A program made the translations under genes and the position numbers. A DNA stretch of 64,000 nucleotides. It comes from Desulfuromonadales bacterium (GTDB lineage Bacteria > Desulfobacterota > Desulfuromonadia > Geobacterales > Pseudopelobacteraceae). The notes under the pieces were generated by a model. That model ran no database searches and was not told the DNA's origin. It saw only the letters and a list, made by a program, of their open reading frames with translations. This document shows positions 20,023 through 29,759 of this stretch, one piece after another. Within the stretch, counting starts at the first letter, position 1, and the number at the start of each line of letters is the position of its first letter. The stretch is taken from NCBI GenBank assembly GCA_013349325.1, contig DUZX01000001.1, forward strand, positions 163,027-227,026, in the 5' to 3' direction.

Positions 20023-23000
20023 TTTCAAGGGCAGCGGCATAGAATAGCTTGCGTAAGCGCTGTTTTTCGCCTGACGCTCCTGCTCCTTCTGATCTGCGCG
20101 ACCGCAGCATCCGCCCTGCCGCTGGGGGATGATCTGCTGGCGCCGGCGGCACCTCGTCCGGCGCCGCGCTCACGTCCCGAGCTGTCACCGCAGCCGGCTA
20201 TCTTCAGCTCCCGTCAGGTTCTGTACGCTGCGCGGGCCGCCAACGGCTCCGTCATGGTTACCGTTGAGCGGGGTGACAAGGGGGATGAGCTCTGGCTGTA
20301 CTCTTTTGGCGCAGCCCCCGAACTGCCGCGTCTACTGCATACGAGTCCGGTTCGTCTGGCAGCTCCCGCGCTCAGCGCTGACGGCTCTCAGGTAGCGTTC
20401 GTAGATGCCCGGGATGACACCAAGGGCGATATCTGGCTGCTGGCGCTGCAGAAGGCCGACTCCGCCGCGCAGCGTCTGACCGGGCGGGAATCAGCCGACG
20501 ACGCCCCGGTCTTCACACATGACGGCACGGCGCTGGTCTATCATCGCCAGCGACCAGGATCTGAACTGCGTGAGCTGGTGCGCCTGAATCTGGCCGACAG
20601 CCGGACTGAAAGCCTGCCGACCGGTATTGACGCCGCCTTTGCGGCGCCCTCTCCGGATGGCGGCAGCTGGCTGTTCGTGTCACGGGCAGCCGATCCGAAT
20701 GGAGATCTCTGGCTCTGGAATCAGACGAGCGGAGCGTTGACGCAACTGACCAGCGGTACCGCCCGGGATCTCTATCCGGCCTGGGAAAGCTCCGATACGA
20801 TTCTGTTCACGCGCCAGTCGGCAAGCGGCGGCAGCGCAGCCGGTGGACAGGAGTCAGGCCAGGTCTATCGTCTGCAGCGCAGCAGAGTTTCCGATGATGG
20901 CTTTCCGTTTGCCGCTCCGCTGACCTCTGCCGCGTTGATGGCGGTGGCACCGCTCCCGGCCGGTGATCGCTTTTATTTTGTCGCCGGTCAGGCCGGCGGC
21001 GGCCAGGTCATGTCACTGCCGACTGCGGGCGAAATCCCTGATCGTCCGGATGTGGCCGAACAGTGGGGCCTGGCGCAGATCATTCTGGAACGGCAGCCGC
21101 CTGATCCGGCTCATGCCCGTTTGGCGGCCGCCCGCGTGCTGGCACGCGAGCAGACACCGACACGGGAGGGAGCCCTGGCCGGTCTGGCGCTGGCCGCTCT
21201 AATGGAACAGGCCGGCGAGATTGCCCCGGCTGAAGATCAGTATGCTGCCGTTGCGCACCGCTACCAACGCTACCCGCGTGAAGCGGCACTGGCCGCAATA
21301 GCCCGGATCAGGGTTCAGGCCATGCAGCGCTGCGCAGACAACGTGCTGCAGCAGCGCCGCCAGGAGATCATTCGCGACGCACAACAGGCCATGAACCAGG
21401 CGGCGACAGCTGCCGGCAGCGATGCCGTTGCGCGGGCACTGATTGATGCGGCCCGTCTACAGGCGGATTTTGGTGGCGGAGCGGCCGACAAGCTGGCGGC
21501 GGTTGCCCTTCTGGAGCAGGCGCTGAAAACGCCGGATGTCACCCGCCCATTCAAAGCGGAAGCGGCGCTGCGACGCGCCCTGCTGCTGGCCCAGCTGGAA
21601 AAAGGTGACGGGGCGCTGACCGCCCTGGTTGACGTCGCAACGACCTACGACGACCAGGAAGAGTGGGCGGAAGCGGCCATCAGCGCCGCTCTGGATCAGG
21701 TTTCTCCGCGTGAAAAAGCCGATGCAGCCGCTCTGGCTGTAGTGGCAGAGCGCTACCGCACGTCGCTACCTCGCCTGTCCATGGGAGCCTGGAACCGCCA
21801 GGGTGACGTGGCCTATCGCGCCAACGAGTGGGCCAAAGCCAAGGATGCCTACCGCACCGTACTCGAAAAATTTCCTCCCTTGGCGACGCCGACAGCTGCC
21901 GCACGCTTTGCCCTGGCGGAACTGCTCTTCCGTGAGGAACGCTACGCCGAAGCCAAAGGGCTCTACGAAACCGAGATGAGTCGGCAGCCGGAGGATACGC
22001 CGCTCTATCAGCTGGCTCGCGCTGCCTACATCCGCAAGACCGTTGCGGCCGGAGAAAGCCTCTTTCGCCTCGGAGAGGTTGGCGCCGCCCGGACTCTGTT
22101 TCTCGATCTGATCCGCTATGACGGCCGCAGCGTTGAAGCGCATCGAGGTTACATCAAGTCGGTCGCCGCCATGGGGCAGGCCGCTGAACTGCTTGAACGC
22201 TACCGCAGCATGCTACAGACATATCCCGATGATGCGGTGCTGCTGTATGCAACCGGACTGACGCTGACCTATCTGCCCGGAAAAGAGCGCCTTACCGAAG
22301 CGGACCGTCTCGTTTCCCGTGCGGCCGAGCGGATGCCCTCTTCGGAGTACCCACCGCAAACCAGAGGCTATCTGGCCGAAGTTGCCGAAACGGTGCATGG
22401 TGAGCGGGGTGGTCTGGAGCGGGCACTGGCGTTCTATCGCCGCGCCTGGCTGCTGAACCGGCCGCAGGACCAGCCGGAAAACCGGGCTAACCTCGATCTG
22501 AATATCGGCAACATCGCCTATCTGCTCGGCAGCAAAGCGACGGCCTGGAAGTTTTACAGCCAGCGCCTCGCTTCGGGAATCCCCTTTGACAACGCCGATA
22601 CCGAGCTGATCTTTCAGCAACGCTACGCGGCGGTCGCTTTTCAGGTGCGCGAGAAAGAGGCCCCTATCAACGGCTATCTACGGGCCCTGCAGCTGACCGA
22701 GGCACGCCTGAACCCAGCCCGCCCGCTCGACCTGTTCGGCCGCCTGACCCGGCGCGTCGTGGAGCGGCTCTTTTCGACACCGGGGCGCTCACCATCCGCT
22801 GAAGCTGCCCTGGCGCTCCAGCAGACTATAACTGCCGAGCTTGAGCAGCTTGGCGCTGTTCCTGTTGAAGCACCGCCATCGGCAGCCTGGAACCATTTTG
22901 AGACGGCGCTTCGCTCGCTGCTGAAACGTGAAGGCGCGCTGCTGCAGTCGGCGGCATCCTGGAACAGGGCGGCAGCTGACAGCAGCGCAGCTGAGTTATA

Positions 23001-26000
23001 CGGCCTGCTGGCCGCTGTCGAAAAGGAGCTGACGGCCGTGCCGCGCCTGGTTGAAACGGCAGCTGAAGTCCATGACCGGCTCGGCCTGGCCTACCTTGAA
23101 GCGGATCGTTTCGCTGCGGCACGCGAGCAGTTTGACGCCGCATTTCGGCTCAACAAAGGTCTCGGTTTTACCGGCAATCTGGCCGCCAACCGTCGATCGG
23201 CCAGCATCGCCAGCTACAACCAGGCGCAGCGGGCCTCCGGCGAGGAGCGGCAGCGCCTGCTGCGCCTGAGCCGTGACGGTTTCAGCGAGCTGTTGGCGCT
23301 GATTGCCAGCTACCCCCCGGCACCGAAAACGGCCGCCACGCGCGCTGGCGGACTGCTGGAGATCTCTGCCAGTGTGACACTTGACAAGGGGGGCTCCACT
23401 GCGGCCGCCTTCGGTTTCACGGCTGAGCAGGAACGGCGTCTGGCTGAAGTCTATCTGGCCCGTGTTCAGGCCGAGCTGGGTGATCCGCGCGCGGCCGCCC
23501 TGCTGCTCAAGAACCAGCTCACGCGTTACCCTCTCGAACCTGAAAAGGTCGCCGTGGGGGATCTGTACGGCGTAGCACTGCTGACGCACCGCGCCGCCCA
23601 TGTCGATTATGCCCTGGGTGACCGTGACAGCGCCGCCTCCGGTTTCAAACGTTCGACACTACTGGCACTGCAGGCCGGTAATCCGATCAGTGCCATGCTC
23701 AACCTGATCAACTGGGGAGAGCTGATTACAGCTGAGTCCGCTGGTAAGAGCGCCGAATTCCTCGCGCTTGAAGCCCGTGTTTCCGGGCGTGCAGAAGCAT
23801 CCCGGACCACCTTGCCGCCACTTGTCTATGGCCGCTATCACAATGATGCCGGTGCAATCCTGATCCGGCTGGCAGCCGGACAGCCGAATGACGGCAGTCG
23901 TCAGGCCCTGCTGTACAAAGCACTGGGGCAGTTCGATAAAACCGTGAGCGCTGCCGCAGACAGCAGCAACGACGCTGTCCGGCATCAGCAGCAGCGCCAG
24001 CGCGTGGCCGCCCGGCTTAACCGGAGTGTCGTCTTTGCCGCGCTTGGTCTCAATGACGCCGCCGAAGCGGACCGCATGGCGGCGCTGAATGAAGCTCACG
24101 CTGCCGCAGCCCATGCACTCGAATGGCGTGCGCTGGCAGCTCTGGGGCGCTATCAGCAGTCGCTGGGTCTCTTGGAACATCTGCCGCTGACCGGGTTTGA
24201 TCTGCAATCTGGAGAGCTGCTGCAACGCTTTGCCCCGTATGTTGAAATGATAGCGCTCAAGAATCCTGAGCAGGCCTTTGCCCTGCTGGAAAAACTGAGT
24301 GAGATCGAGCGTGTACAACTACTTGGTCGCGGCGCTCTCGGCCTCGATGATCCGGCCACTCGGCAGCGGTTTCAGACGGTTGCCCCCCGCTTGAAGAGTA
24401 TGGATCAGCTGCGGGAGCAGCTCTCCAAAGCTCCTGTCGCTGAAAAAGAGTATCTGCAGCTGCGTCTGCAGCAGGAGCAGGCGGTCGTTGATGATCTCCT
24501 GGGAGCGAAACGGGAGCATATTCCGGCCTTCTACCGGCTGTCCGGAGATACTGCGCTCCGGCTGGCTGTCGCCTCGGTTGACCTGACAGTACAGTCGCAA
24601 TCCGGTCCGGCAAAGACTCAGGACCAGAGCGCTCAGTTTAACGCAGCCCAGCTCCGTTTCAGCACCATTCAGCTGGCTTTCCAGAAAGAGTGTGCCGCCG
24701 GAAAAGGGGGGCCGCTCTGCCGCCTGATTTCAGCACAGCCGGTTGAGCTGATCGATGTGCAGGAAGCGCTGCCGGGCAGAACACTGCTCCGTTTCGCTCC
24801 GCTTGACAGCAGACGCTGGTTGCTGTTTACGATTGCCGGCACTACCGGGATAACAGCCGAGGTGGTCGATACACAGACACTGGATGTCAGGTTGTCGGCA
24901 ACTCCGCCCGTTCTGGCCGCATACGAACAGCCGTCCCGCTTTTTATCCGCTCCGGTAGACAGCTGGGGCTTAAGCGCCAGCCATCTGGTGCGCTCCGTAC
25001 TTCAGCGCAAGCCGTTCCGTCGTCAGGTCATCGATCAGAGCGGCTGGTGGCAGATCGCCGGGTCGTTCACTGCGCTGACGCCAGAGCGATTGGCAGACGC
25101 CCATACCCTGGTGCTCCCCGGACAGGCCGGACTGCTGGCAGAGTCACCGTCGCGCACCGGCGAGGGCGGCTATTCACTGCCGTTGTGGGAGGATACAAAC
25201 GGTCAGCGTCACCCGTTTGCCGAACTGGGCGCAGCAGAAAACCTCTCCCTGATCGTGGCGCCCCGCTCTACTCCGGATCAGGCTTACAGCCTGGGGCATC
25301 TGGCACAACTGCAGGGGGTGCCGTCACTGCTGCTGCCGGGCTTGATCACGGCTACCGATACAACCCTGAACGTACAGAAATTTGCCGCTGCCTATGCGCT
25401 CCAGTCGCTTGCAGAGGCAAAAAAGCAGCTTACGCCGGGCTGGCTGCTGCTTGGTGACGGTGGTCCGGATGCCGCTGAAGCGGCCAAACTCGGCAAAAGC
25501 CGCTTCAGCGCCTACGCAAAAGCCGGGGTGGAGGCGCACAACGCCGGTTCGTATCCGCAGGCGCTCTCCCGCTTTGAAAGCGCCCTGGCAATCGTCACCG
25601 AGAATCCGGCTCTGGCACAGCAGCGCACTCCGCTGCACCGCTATGCCCGCGAGAGCGCCTACGCAGCCGGGTTTACCGATCGAGCCGTATTCCATGCCGA
25701 TGCCCTGGTCGCCGGCCTGGCCACAGAAAAACCGTATTCCCCCGAACATGCCGATGCCCTGCTGCGCCTGGGGTTATTGCAGGGCGCTGCCGAACGTTTT
25801 GATGCCGCTGCGGTTTCACTGAAAGAAGCGGTCGGAATTTTTGCCGATCTCGGCATGCCCAGGGAGCAAGCGGCGGCGCTGGCCGACTTTGGCGTCGTCA
25901 TGGAGAATGCCGTTAATTTCAGCTCGGCACGAACGCTCTTTGAAGAGTCTGCCGGCCTGCGCAGAACGCTGAAGGATGAGATCTCGCTGGCCGAACAGTA

Positions 26001-28335
26001 CCGCAATCTCGGCCGCATCTTTGACCTGCGGCTGAACCGCTACGCCGTCGCCGAACAGTATTACGCCCAGGCCGGCGAGATCTACCGGCGCGCCGACAAT
26101 CGGGCACTGGAAGCGGAAACGCAGCTGGAACGGGGGCGCTGCCAGCGGCTGCTGGGCAATTTTACGGTGGCTGACAGACTGTATGCGGACGCCTTGACGA
26201 ACGTTGGAACCACGGATCTGCGCACAAAAATGCGCATCGTGCTGGAACAGGCCAACAACGCCTGGTTCCAGGGGCGCTATCAGGAGGCCTTTGATCTGCG
26301 TGAGCAGGTCGAAAAACGGGCCCTGGCAGAGCAGTGGCCGCTGGAGCAGGTCATGGCCAAAAACAGCGGCGGCCTGATCTGGTGGACGCTGGGGGATAAC
26401 AAGCGTGCGCTTCTTGAATTGCGCGGTGCGCTTGAGCGGGCCGAAAAGCTGGCGGTACGGCCTGATGAAGTTGCCACCACGCTCAATAACATCGGTCTGG
26501 TGCAGCGCGAGTCCGGAGAGTATGCCGTCGCAGTGGAAACGCTGAACAGGGCGCTGGCCATAGACCGTACGCTCGGTTCACGCTGGGCGATGGCCTATGA
26601 TCTGCGCAATCTCGGTCAAACCCGGCTGAAAATGGGTGATGCGGTGACGGCTCTGCAGCAGTTCGCTGAAGCAGCGCTCATGGCCTCCGAGATCGGTGAC
26701 AAGGTCAATCTGGCCAAAATCCATCTGGCGCGGGGCGATGCCGAAACGGAACTACAGCGCGGCACCGCCGCAGAAACAAGTTACCGCGCAGCGCTCGAAA
26801 TCGCCGATGCACTGCTGCTGCGCGAGGTGCGCTGGCGGGCTCTGTTCGGACTGGCCCGTCTGCAGAAAAAGAGCGGTGATCTCGTCAAAGCCGTCAACTC
26901 CTATCAACAGGCGCTTGAAACCGTCGAAGGTCTGCGTGCCGCCATCAAACTGGATCAGCTCAAGGATGGATTCCTGGCCGACAAGATGGATGTCTATTCC
27001 GGCCTGGTTGATCTGCTGGTTGATCTGCAGCGCAGCGATGAAGCCTTCGCCGTGGCCGAACGCTCCCGCTCGCGGAACCTGATCGACATTCTCGGTCGGC
27101 AGCGGCTGTCGCTGGCCGGAACCGTTGAGCAGGGGTTGTACGACCGCCAGAACCGGCTCAAAGATCAACTGTTGGAGCAGGAAAACCTGTCGGTTCAGGC
27201 CACTAATCCAAAAGAGCGCGCCCGCTATGCCAAGGCGCTGGAAAAGCTGCGCGGCGACTATCAGGATCTGCTGATCGATATCGAGCGCACACGGCCGGAG
27301 CTACTGGCGCTGGTCAAGGTCAACCCGACCACGCTTGACGCTATCCGCACGCAGCTTGAGCCGGGTGTGGTGCTGTTCTCCTACTATCAGCTGCAGGATC
27401 GTCTGCTCTGCTGGAAGATCGAGCGCGACAGGGCAACGTTGATCATCACGAAGGTTTCAGCCAGAGAGCTGGCCGCAAAGATCGCATCCTACCGGCGCAT
27501 GCTGCAGAATCTGGAACCGCTCGAAAAACAGTCGCGCGAGCTGTATGATCTGCTGGTGGCACAGCAGCTGTCTGGTACTGCTGCTCCCCGCGCACTTGGA
27601 ATCGTACCGCACGGCAGCCTGCACTACCTCTCCTTTGCAACCTTGAGCGACGGACGCGACTATCTGGTTGACCGGCAAAAGCTCTTCTATCTTCCGGCGG
27701 CGTCGGTCTTGAAATATACGCTGGCACGCCGTGCACCGCAGAAGAATCTGCACATTCTGGCCATCGGCAATCCCGATCTCGGCAATGCGACGCTCGATCT
27801 CCCCTTTGCCGAGCGCGAAGTCGGCACGCTGCGCTGGAACTACCCTGATATCACCACTCTGACCCGTGAACGGGCTACCGAAAGCTGGATTCGTGAGCAT
27901 ATCAGCGAATTTGGTGGTATACATATAGCGTCACACGGTGAATTCGATCCGATCAACCCGCTCTTTTCGGCAATCAGACTTGCAAAGGACGGTAAGGCCG
28001 ATGGCAAGCTACAGGTGGAAGAGATTTTCGGACTCGATATCCGTGCCGACCTGGTCGTCTTGAGCGCCTGTCAGACCGGCCTGGGAGACGTAAAGAGCGG
28101 CGATGATGTGGTCGGTATGAACCGGGCTTTCATCTTCGCCGGCACCCACGCGCTGATGTCCAGTCTCTGGCGGGTCAGCGACGTTTCAACGGCGATTCTG
28201 ATGAAACAGTTCTACCGTAGCTACATGACAAACGATAAGTCCGAAAGCCTGGCTCGCGCCATGCGACATGTAAAAAACCGCTATCCGCATCCCGGTTATT
28301 GGGGCGCATTTATCCTGAGCGGAGATTATTTCTAA
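19978..28335 (+). CDS. Giant secreted PD40-TPR-CHAT protein (caspase-like protease)
   Basis: About 2,785 residues. A delayed signal peptide ('LTLLLLLICATAASA', cleavage before Leu-Pro) is followed by a TolB/PD40-type beta-propeller (about residues 80-330; 'PALSADGSQVAFVDARDD'). A very long TPR array covers most of the rest to about 2,400. The C-terminal CHAT domain has the catalytic pair His2653 ('IHIASHGEFD') and Cys2698 ('VVLSACQTGLG'), numbered from this start. CHAT domains are caspase/separase-like cysteine proteases, so the protein is probably an active periplasmic or exported protease or scaffold. Start choice: ATG 19903 would overlap the upstream stop (ATGA), but the coding sequence then runs through a REP-like element; ATG 19978 has GGGAGG upstream. 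The track begins at 19891. SH3 and M48 genes follow in the same operon. Confidence 0.85.
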   Translation: MKCTCCSSTHSLPHSFQGQRHRIACVSAVFRLTLLLLLICATAASALPLGDDLLAPAAPRPAPRSRPELSPQPAIFSSRQVLYAARAANGSVMVTVERGDKGDELWLYSFGAAPELPRLLHTSPVRLAAPALSADGSQVAFVDARDDTKGDIWLLALQKADSAAQRLTGRESADDAPVFTHDGTALVYHRQRPGSELRELVRLNLADSRTESLPTGIDAAFAAPSPDGGSWLFVSRAADPNGDLWLWNQTSGALTQLTSGTARDLYPAWESSDTILFTRQSASGGSAAGGQESGQVYRLQRSRVSDDGFPFAAPLTSAALMAVAPLPAGDRFYFVAGQAGGGQVMSLPTAGEIPDRPDVAEQWGLAQIILERQPPDPAHARLAAARVLAREQTPTREGALAGLALAALMEQAGEIAPAEDQYAAVAHRYQRYPREAALAAIARIRVQAMQRCADNVLQQRRQEIIRDAQQAMNQAATAAGSDAVARALIDAARLQADFGGGAADKLAAVALLEQALKTPDVTRPFKAEAALRRALLLAQLEKGDGALTALVDVATTYDDQEEWAEAAISAALDQVSPREKADAAALAVVAERYRTSLPRLSMGAWNRQGDVAYRANEWAKAKDAYRTVLEKFPPLATPTAAARFALAELLFREERYAEAKGLYETEMSRQPEDTPLYQLARAAYIRKTVAAGESLFRLGEVGAARTLFLDLIRYDGRSVEAHRGYIKSVAAMGQAAELLERYRSMLQTYPDDAVLLYATGLTLTYLPGKERLTEADRLVSRAAERMPSSEYPPQTRGYLAEVAETVHGERGGLERALAFYRRAWLLNRPQDQPENRANLDLNIGNIAYLLGSKATAWKFYSQRLASGIPFDNADTELIFQQRYAAVAFQVREKEAPINGYLRALQLTEARLNPARPLDLFGRLTRRVVERLFSTPGRSPSAEAALALQQTITAELEQLGAVPVEAPPSAAWNHFETALRSLLKREGALLQSAASWNRAAADSSAAELYGLLAAVEKELTAVPRLVETAAEVHDRLGLAYLEADRFAAAREQFDAAFRLNKGLGFTGNLAANRRSASIASYNQAQRASGEERQRLLRLSRDGFSELLALIASYPPAPKTAATRAGGLLEISASVTLDKGGSTAAAFGFTAEQERRLAEVYLARVQAELGDPRAAALLLKNQLTRYPLEPEKVAVGDLYGVALLTHRAAHVDYALGDRDSAASGFKRSTLLALQAGNPISAMLNLINWGELITAESAGKSAEFLALEARVSGRAEASRTTLPPLVYGRYHNDAGAILIRLAAGQPNDGSRQALLYKALGQFDKTVSAAADSSNDAVRHQQQRQRVAARLNRSVVFAALGLNDAAEADRMAALNEAHAAAAHALEWRALAALGRYQQSLGLLEHLPLTGFDLQSGELLQRFAPYVEMIALKNPEQAFALLEKLSEIERVQLLGRGALGLDDPATRQRFQTVAPRLKSMDQLREQLSKAPVAEKEYLQLRLQQEQAVVDDLLGAKREHIPAFYRLSGDTALRLAVASVDLTVQSQSGPAKTQDQSAQFNAAQLRFSTIQLAFQKECAAGKGGPLCRLISAQPVELIDVQEALPGRTLLRFAPLDSRRWLLFTIAGTTGITAEVVDTQTLDVRLSATPPVLAAYEQPSRFLSAPVDSWGLSASHLVRSVLQRKPFRRQVIDQSGWWQIAGSFTALTPERLADAHTLVLPGQAGLLAESPSRTGEGGYSLPLWEDTNGQRHPFAELGAAENLSLIVAPRSTPDQAYSLGHLAQLQGVPSLLLPGLITATDTTLNVQKFAAAYALQSLAEAKKQLTPGWLLLGDGGPDAAEAAKLGKSRFSAYAKAGVEAHNAGSYPQALSRFESALAIVTENPALAQQRTPLHRYARESAYAAGFTDRAVFHADALVAGLATEKPYSPEHADALLRLGLLQGAAERFDAAAVSLKEAVGIFADLGMPREQAAALADFGVVMENAVNFSSARTLFEESAGLRRTLKDEISLAEQYRNLGRIFDLRLNRYAVAEQYYAQAGEIYRRADNRALEAETQLERGRCQRLLGNFTVADRLYADALTNVGTTDLRTKMRIVLEQANNAWFQGRYQEAFDLREQVEKRALAEQWPLEQVMAKNSGGLIWWTLGDNKRALLELRGALERAEKLAVRPDEVATTLNNIGLVQRESGEYAVAVETLNRALAIDRTLGSRWAMAYDLRNLGQTRLKMGDAVTALQQFAEAALMASEIGDKVNLAKIHLARGDAETELQRGTAAETSYRAALEIADALLLREVRWRALFGLARLQKKSGDLVKAVNSYQQALETVEGLRAAIKLDQLKDGFLADKMDVYSGLVDLLVDLQRSDEAFAVAERSRSRNLIDILGRQRLSLAGTVEQGLYDRQNRLKDQLLEQENLSVQATNPKERARYAKALEKLRGDYQDLLIDIERTRPELLALVKVNPTTLDAIRTQLEPGVVLFSYYQLQDRLLCWKIERDRATLIITKVSARELAAKIASYRRMLQNLEPLEKQSRELYDLLVAQQLSGTAAPRALGIVPHGSLHYLSFATLSDGRDYLVDRQKLFYLPAASVLKYTLARRAPQKNLHILAIGNPDLGNATLDLPFAEREVGTLRWNYPDITTLTRERATESWIREHISEFGGIHIASHGEFDPINPLFSAIRLAKDGKADGKLQVEEIFGLDIRADLVVLSACQTGLGDVKSGDDVVGMNRAFIFAGTHALMSSLWRVSDVSTAILMKQFYRSYMTNDKSESLARAMRHVKNRYPHPGYWGAFILSGDYF

Positions 28336-28356
28336 CACCATATCAAGGAGTTCATC

Positions 28357-28887
28357 ATGAGAAAACATCGCACCTATCTTGTCATTTTCGTGCTGTTATT
28401 GTCGGTCGTTACGGCAATTGCGGCAGAAACACGCTGGGTATCCAGCGAGGGGACGACGCTCAAAGCTGAATCCTCGGCTGCGTCAGAAACTATTGCCGAT
28501 GTAGCGGTCGGCAGCGAGGTTACGGTAATTGAATCCGGTGGCCGCTGGCTGAAAGTCAGAACGGCAAGCGGCAAGGAGGGGTGGCTCTTTGCCGGCCGTG
28601 TGTCCGAAACGCAACCGGCCGCAGAAGTTTCCGGCGGTGACGGGGGCATCTTCGGTAACAGCATGAAAAGCAGCCAGATATCCACGGCCAAGGCTGACAG
28701 CGGTCGCAGTATTCGTGGACTTTCTCCGGGGGCGGCCCAGTACGCCAAAAATCGCGGCACACCGGAACTGTACAAAAAGTCGCTGGATGTCGTTCTGGCG
28801 CGAAAAGTCACACCCAAAGAGTTGAAAACTTTTTTGAAAGAGGGAAAGATCGGGGAATATGCTCAGGGAGAAGGGGGTAAAAAATGA
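28357..28887 (+). CDS. Secreted bacterial SH3-domain protein
   Basis: A 176-residue protein with a signal peptide (to about residue 23, 'VVTAIAAE') and one SH3b domain at about 27-80 ('TTLKAESSAASETIADVAVGS', then 'GRWLKVRTASGKEGWLFAGRV'). The rest is polar, with a short helical C-terminus. Such domains bind peptidoglycan peptides or protein partners. AAGGAG lies 7 bases upstream of the ATG. The gene sits 21 bases after the CHAT gene, and its last bases overlap the M48 gene (ATGA). It may be an adaptor for one of the two flanking proteases; there is no direct evidence for this beyond the operon. Confidence 0.82.
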   Translation: MRKHRTYLVIFVLLLSVVTAIAAETRWVSSEGTTLKAESSAASETIADVAVGSEVTVIESGGRWLKVRTASGKEGWLFAGRVSETQPAAEVSGGDGGIFGNSMKSSQISTAKADSGRSIRGLSPGAAQYAKNRGTPELYKKSLDVVLARKVTPKELKTFLKEGKIGEYAQGEGGKK

Positions 28888-29747
28888 AAACCGTACTCAT
28901 ACTCGTATGCCTGATACTTCCGCTCTCAGCCTCAACAGCTCTGGCCGGTTTTTTTGAAAGCCTGGCGAATCCGGAATCGAAGGAGTGGAAGATTATTACC
29001 GGGGCAACTCAGGTTCTATCGAGCACGCAGGAGATCGATTACCCGACTGAACGCAATATTGGTGAGAGTCTGGCGCTGGAAGGGTTGCAGCGTTTCGGGA
29101 ATCCGGTGGCGAATGAACAACTGCAGAAGTATGTCAATCTGGTCGGCTCTGCGGTTGCCGCCAACAGCACGCGGGCGACGATTCCGTATCAGTTTGCCGT
29201 ACTGGACAGCCAGGTGCAGAACGCCTTTGCCGTTCCGGGCGGGGTCATTTTTGTCAGTCGCGCCCTGGTCGACATCCTGGAGAGCGAGGCTGAACTGGCC
29301 GCTGTCCTGGCCCACGAGATCGGCCACGTCTCGGCCAAACATGCCTTGAAGAGTACCCGGCGGGCCCAGTTTTTCCAGGGAGTCGGAACGATCACCGCTG
29401 CCAATCTCAAGGGGGATACCGGCAAACAGTTCGCCTCGGCCATCAACGATATGCAGGGGGTGCTGTTTGACAAGGGACTTGACAAGGAGATGGAGTTTGA
29501 AGCCGACCTGGCCGCCATGGAAGCGGCCTATCGTACCGGCTATGATCCCTCTGCCATGATCAGGGTTCTGGAAAAGCTACAGAAACTGGAAGCGACCAGC
29601 AGGGAGAAAAAGGGCTCATGGTTCTCGACGCATCCACCGCTGGACGAGCGCATCGCCCGCCTGCAGACCCAGCTGCGCCACTATCCCGATTTTGCGGCAC
29701 AGGCCAGCGTGAAGGAGCGTTTTGCAAAATACGGGCGGGTGAAGTAA
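28884..29747 (+). CDS. M48-family periplasmic zinc metalloprotease
   Basis: A 287-residue protein with a signal peptide ('LILVCLILPLSASTALA') and an M48 peptidase domain. The zinc motif HExxH is 'LAHEIGHVSAKHAL' near residue 142. The third ligand Glu is in 'EMEFEADLAAMEAAYRTGYDP', and 'STHPPLDERIARLQ' marks the end of the family domain. It resembles the LoiP/BepA group of outer-membrane quality-control proteases but lacks a TPR tail. It has no lipobox. It is the last gene of the AsmA-DUF1318-CHAT-SH3-M48 operon; only 12 bases separate it from the convergent nitroreductase gene. Confidence 0.9.
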   Translation: MKTVLILVCLILPLSASTALAGFFESLANPESKEWKIITGATQVLSSTQEIDYPTERNIGESLALEGLQRFGNPVANEQLQKYVNLVGSAVAANSTRATIPYQFAVLDSQVQNAFAVPGGVIFVSRALVDILESEAELAAVLAHEIGHVSAKHALKSTRRAQFFQGVGTITAANLKGDTGKQFASAINDMQGVLFDKGLDKEMEFEADLAAMEAAYRTGYDPSAMIRVLEKLQKLEATSREKKGSWFSTHPPLDERIARLQTQLRHYPDFAAQASVKERFAKYGRVK

Positions 29748-29759
29748 TCGTACGCCCCC

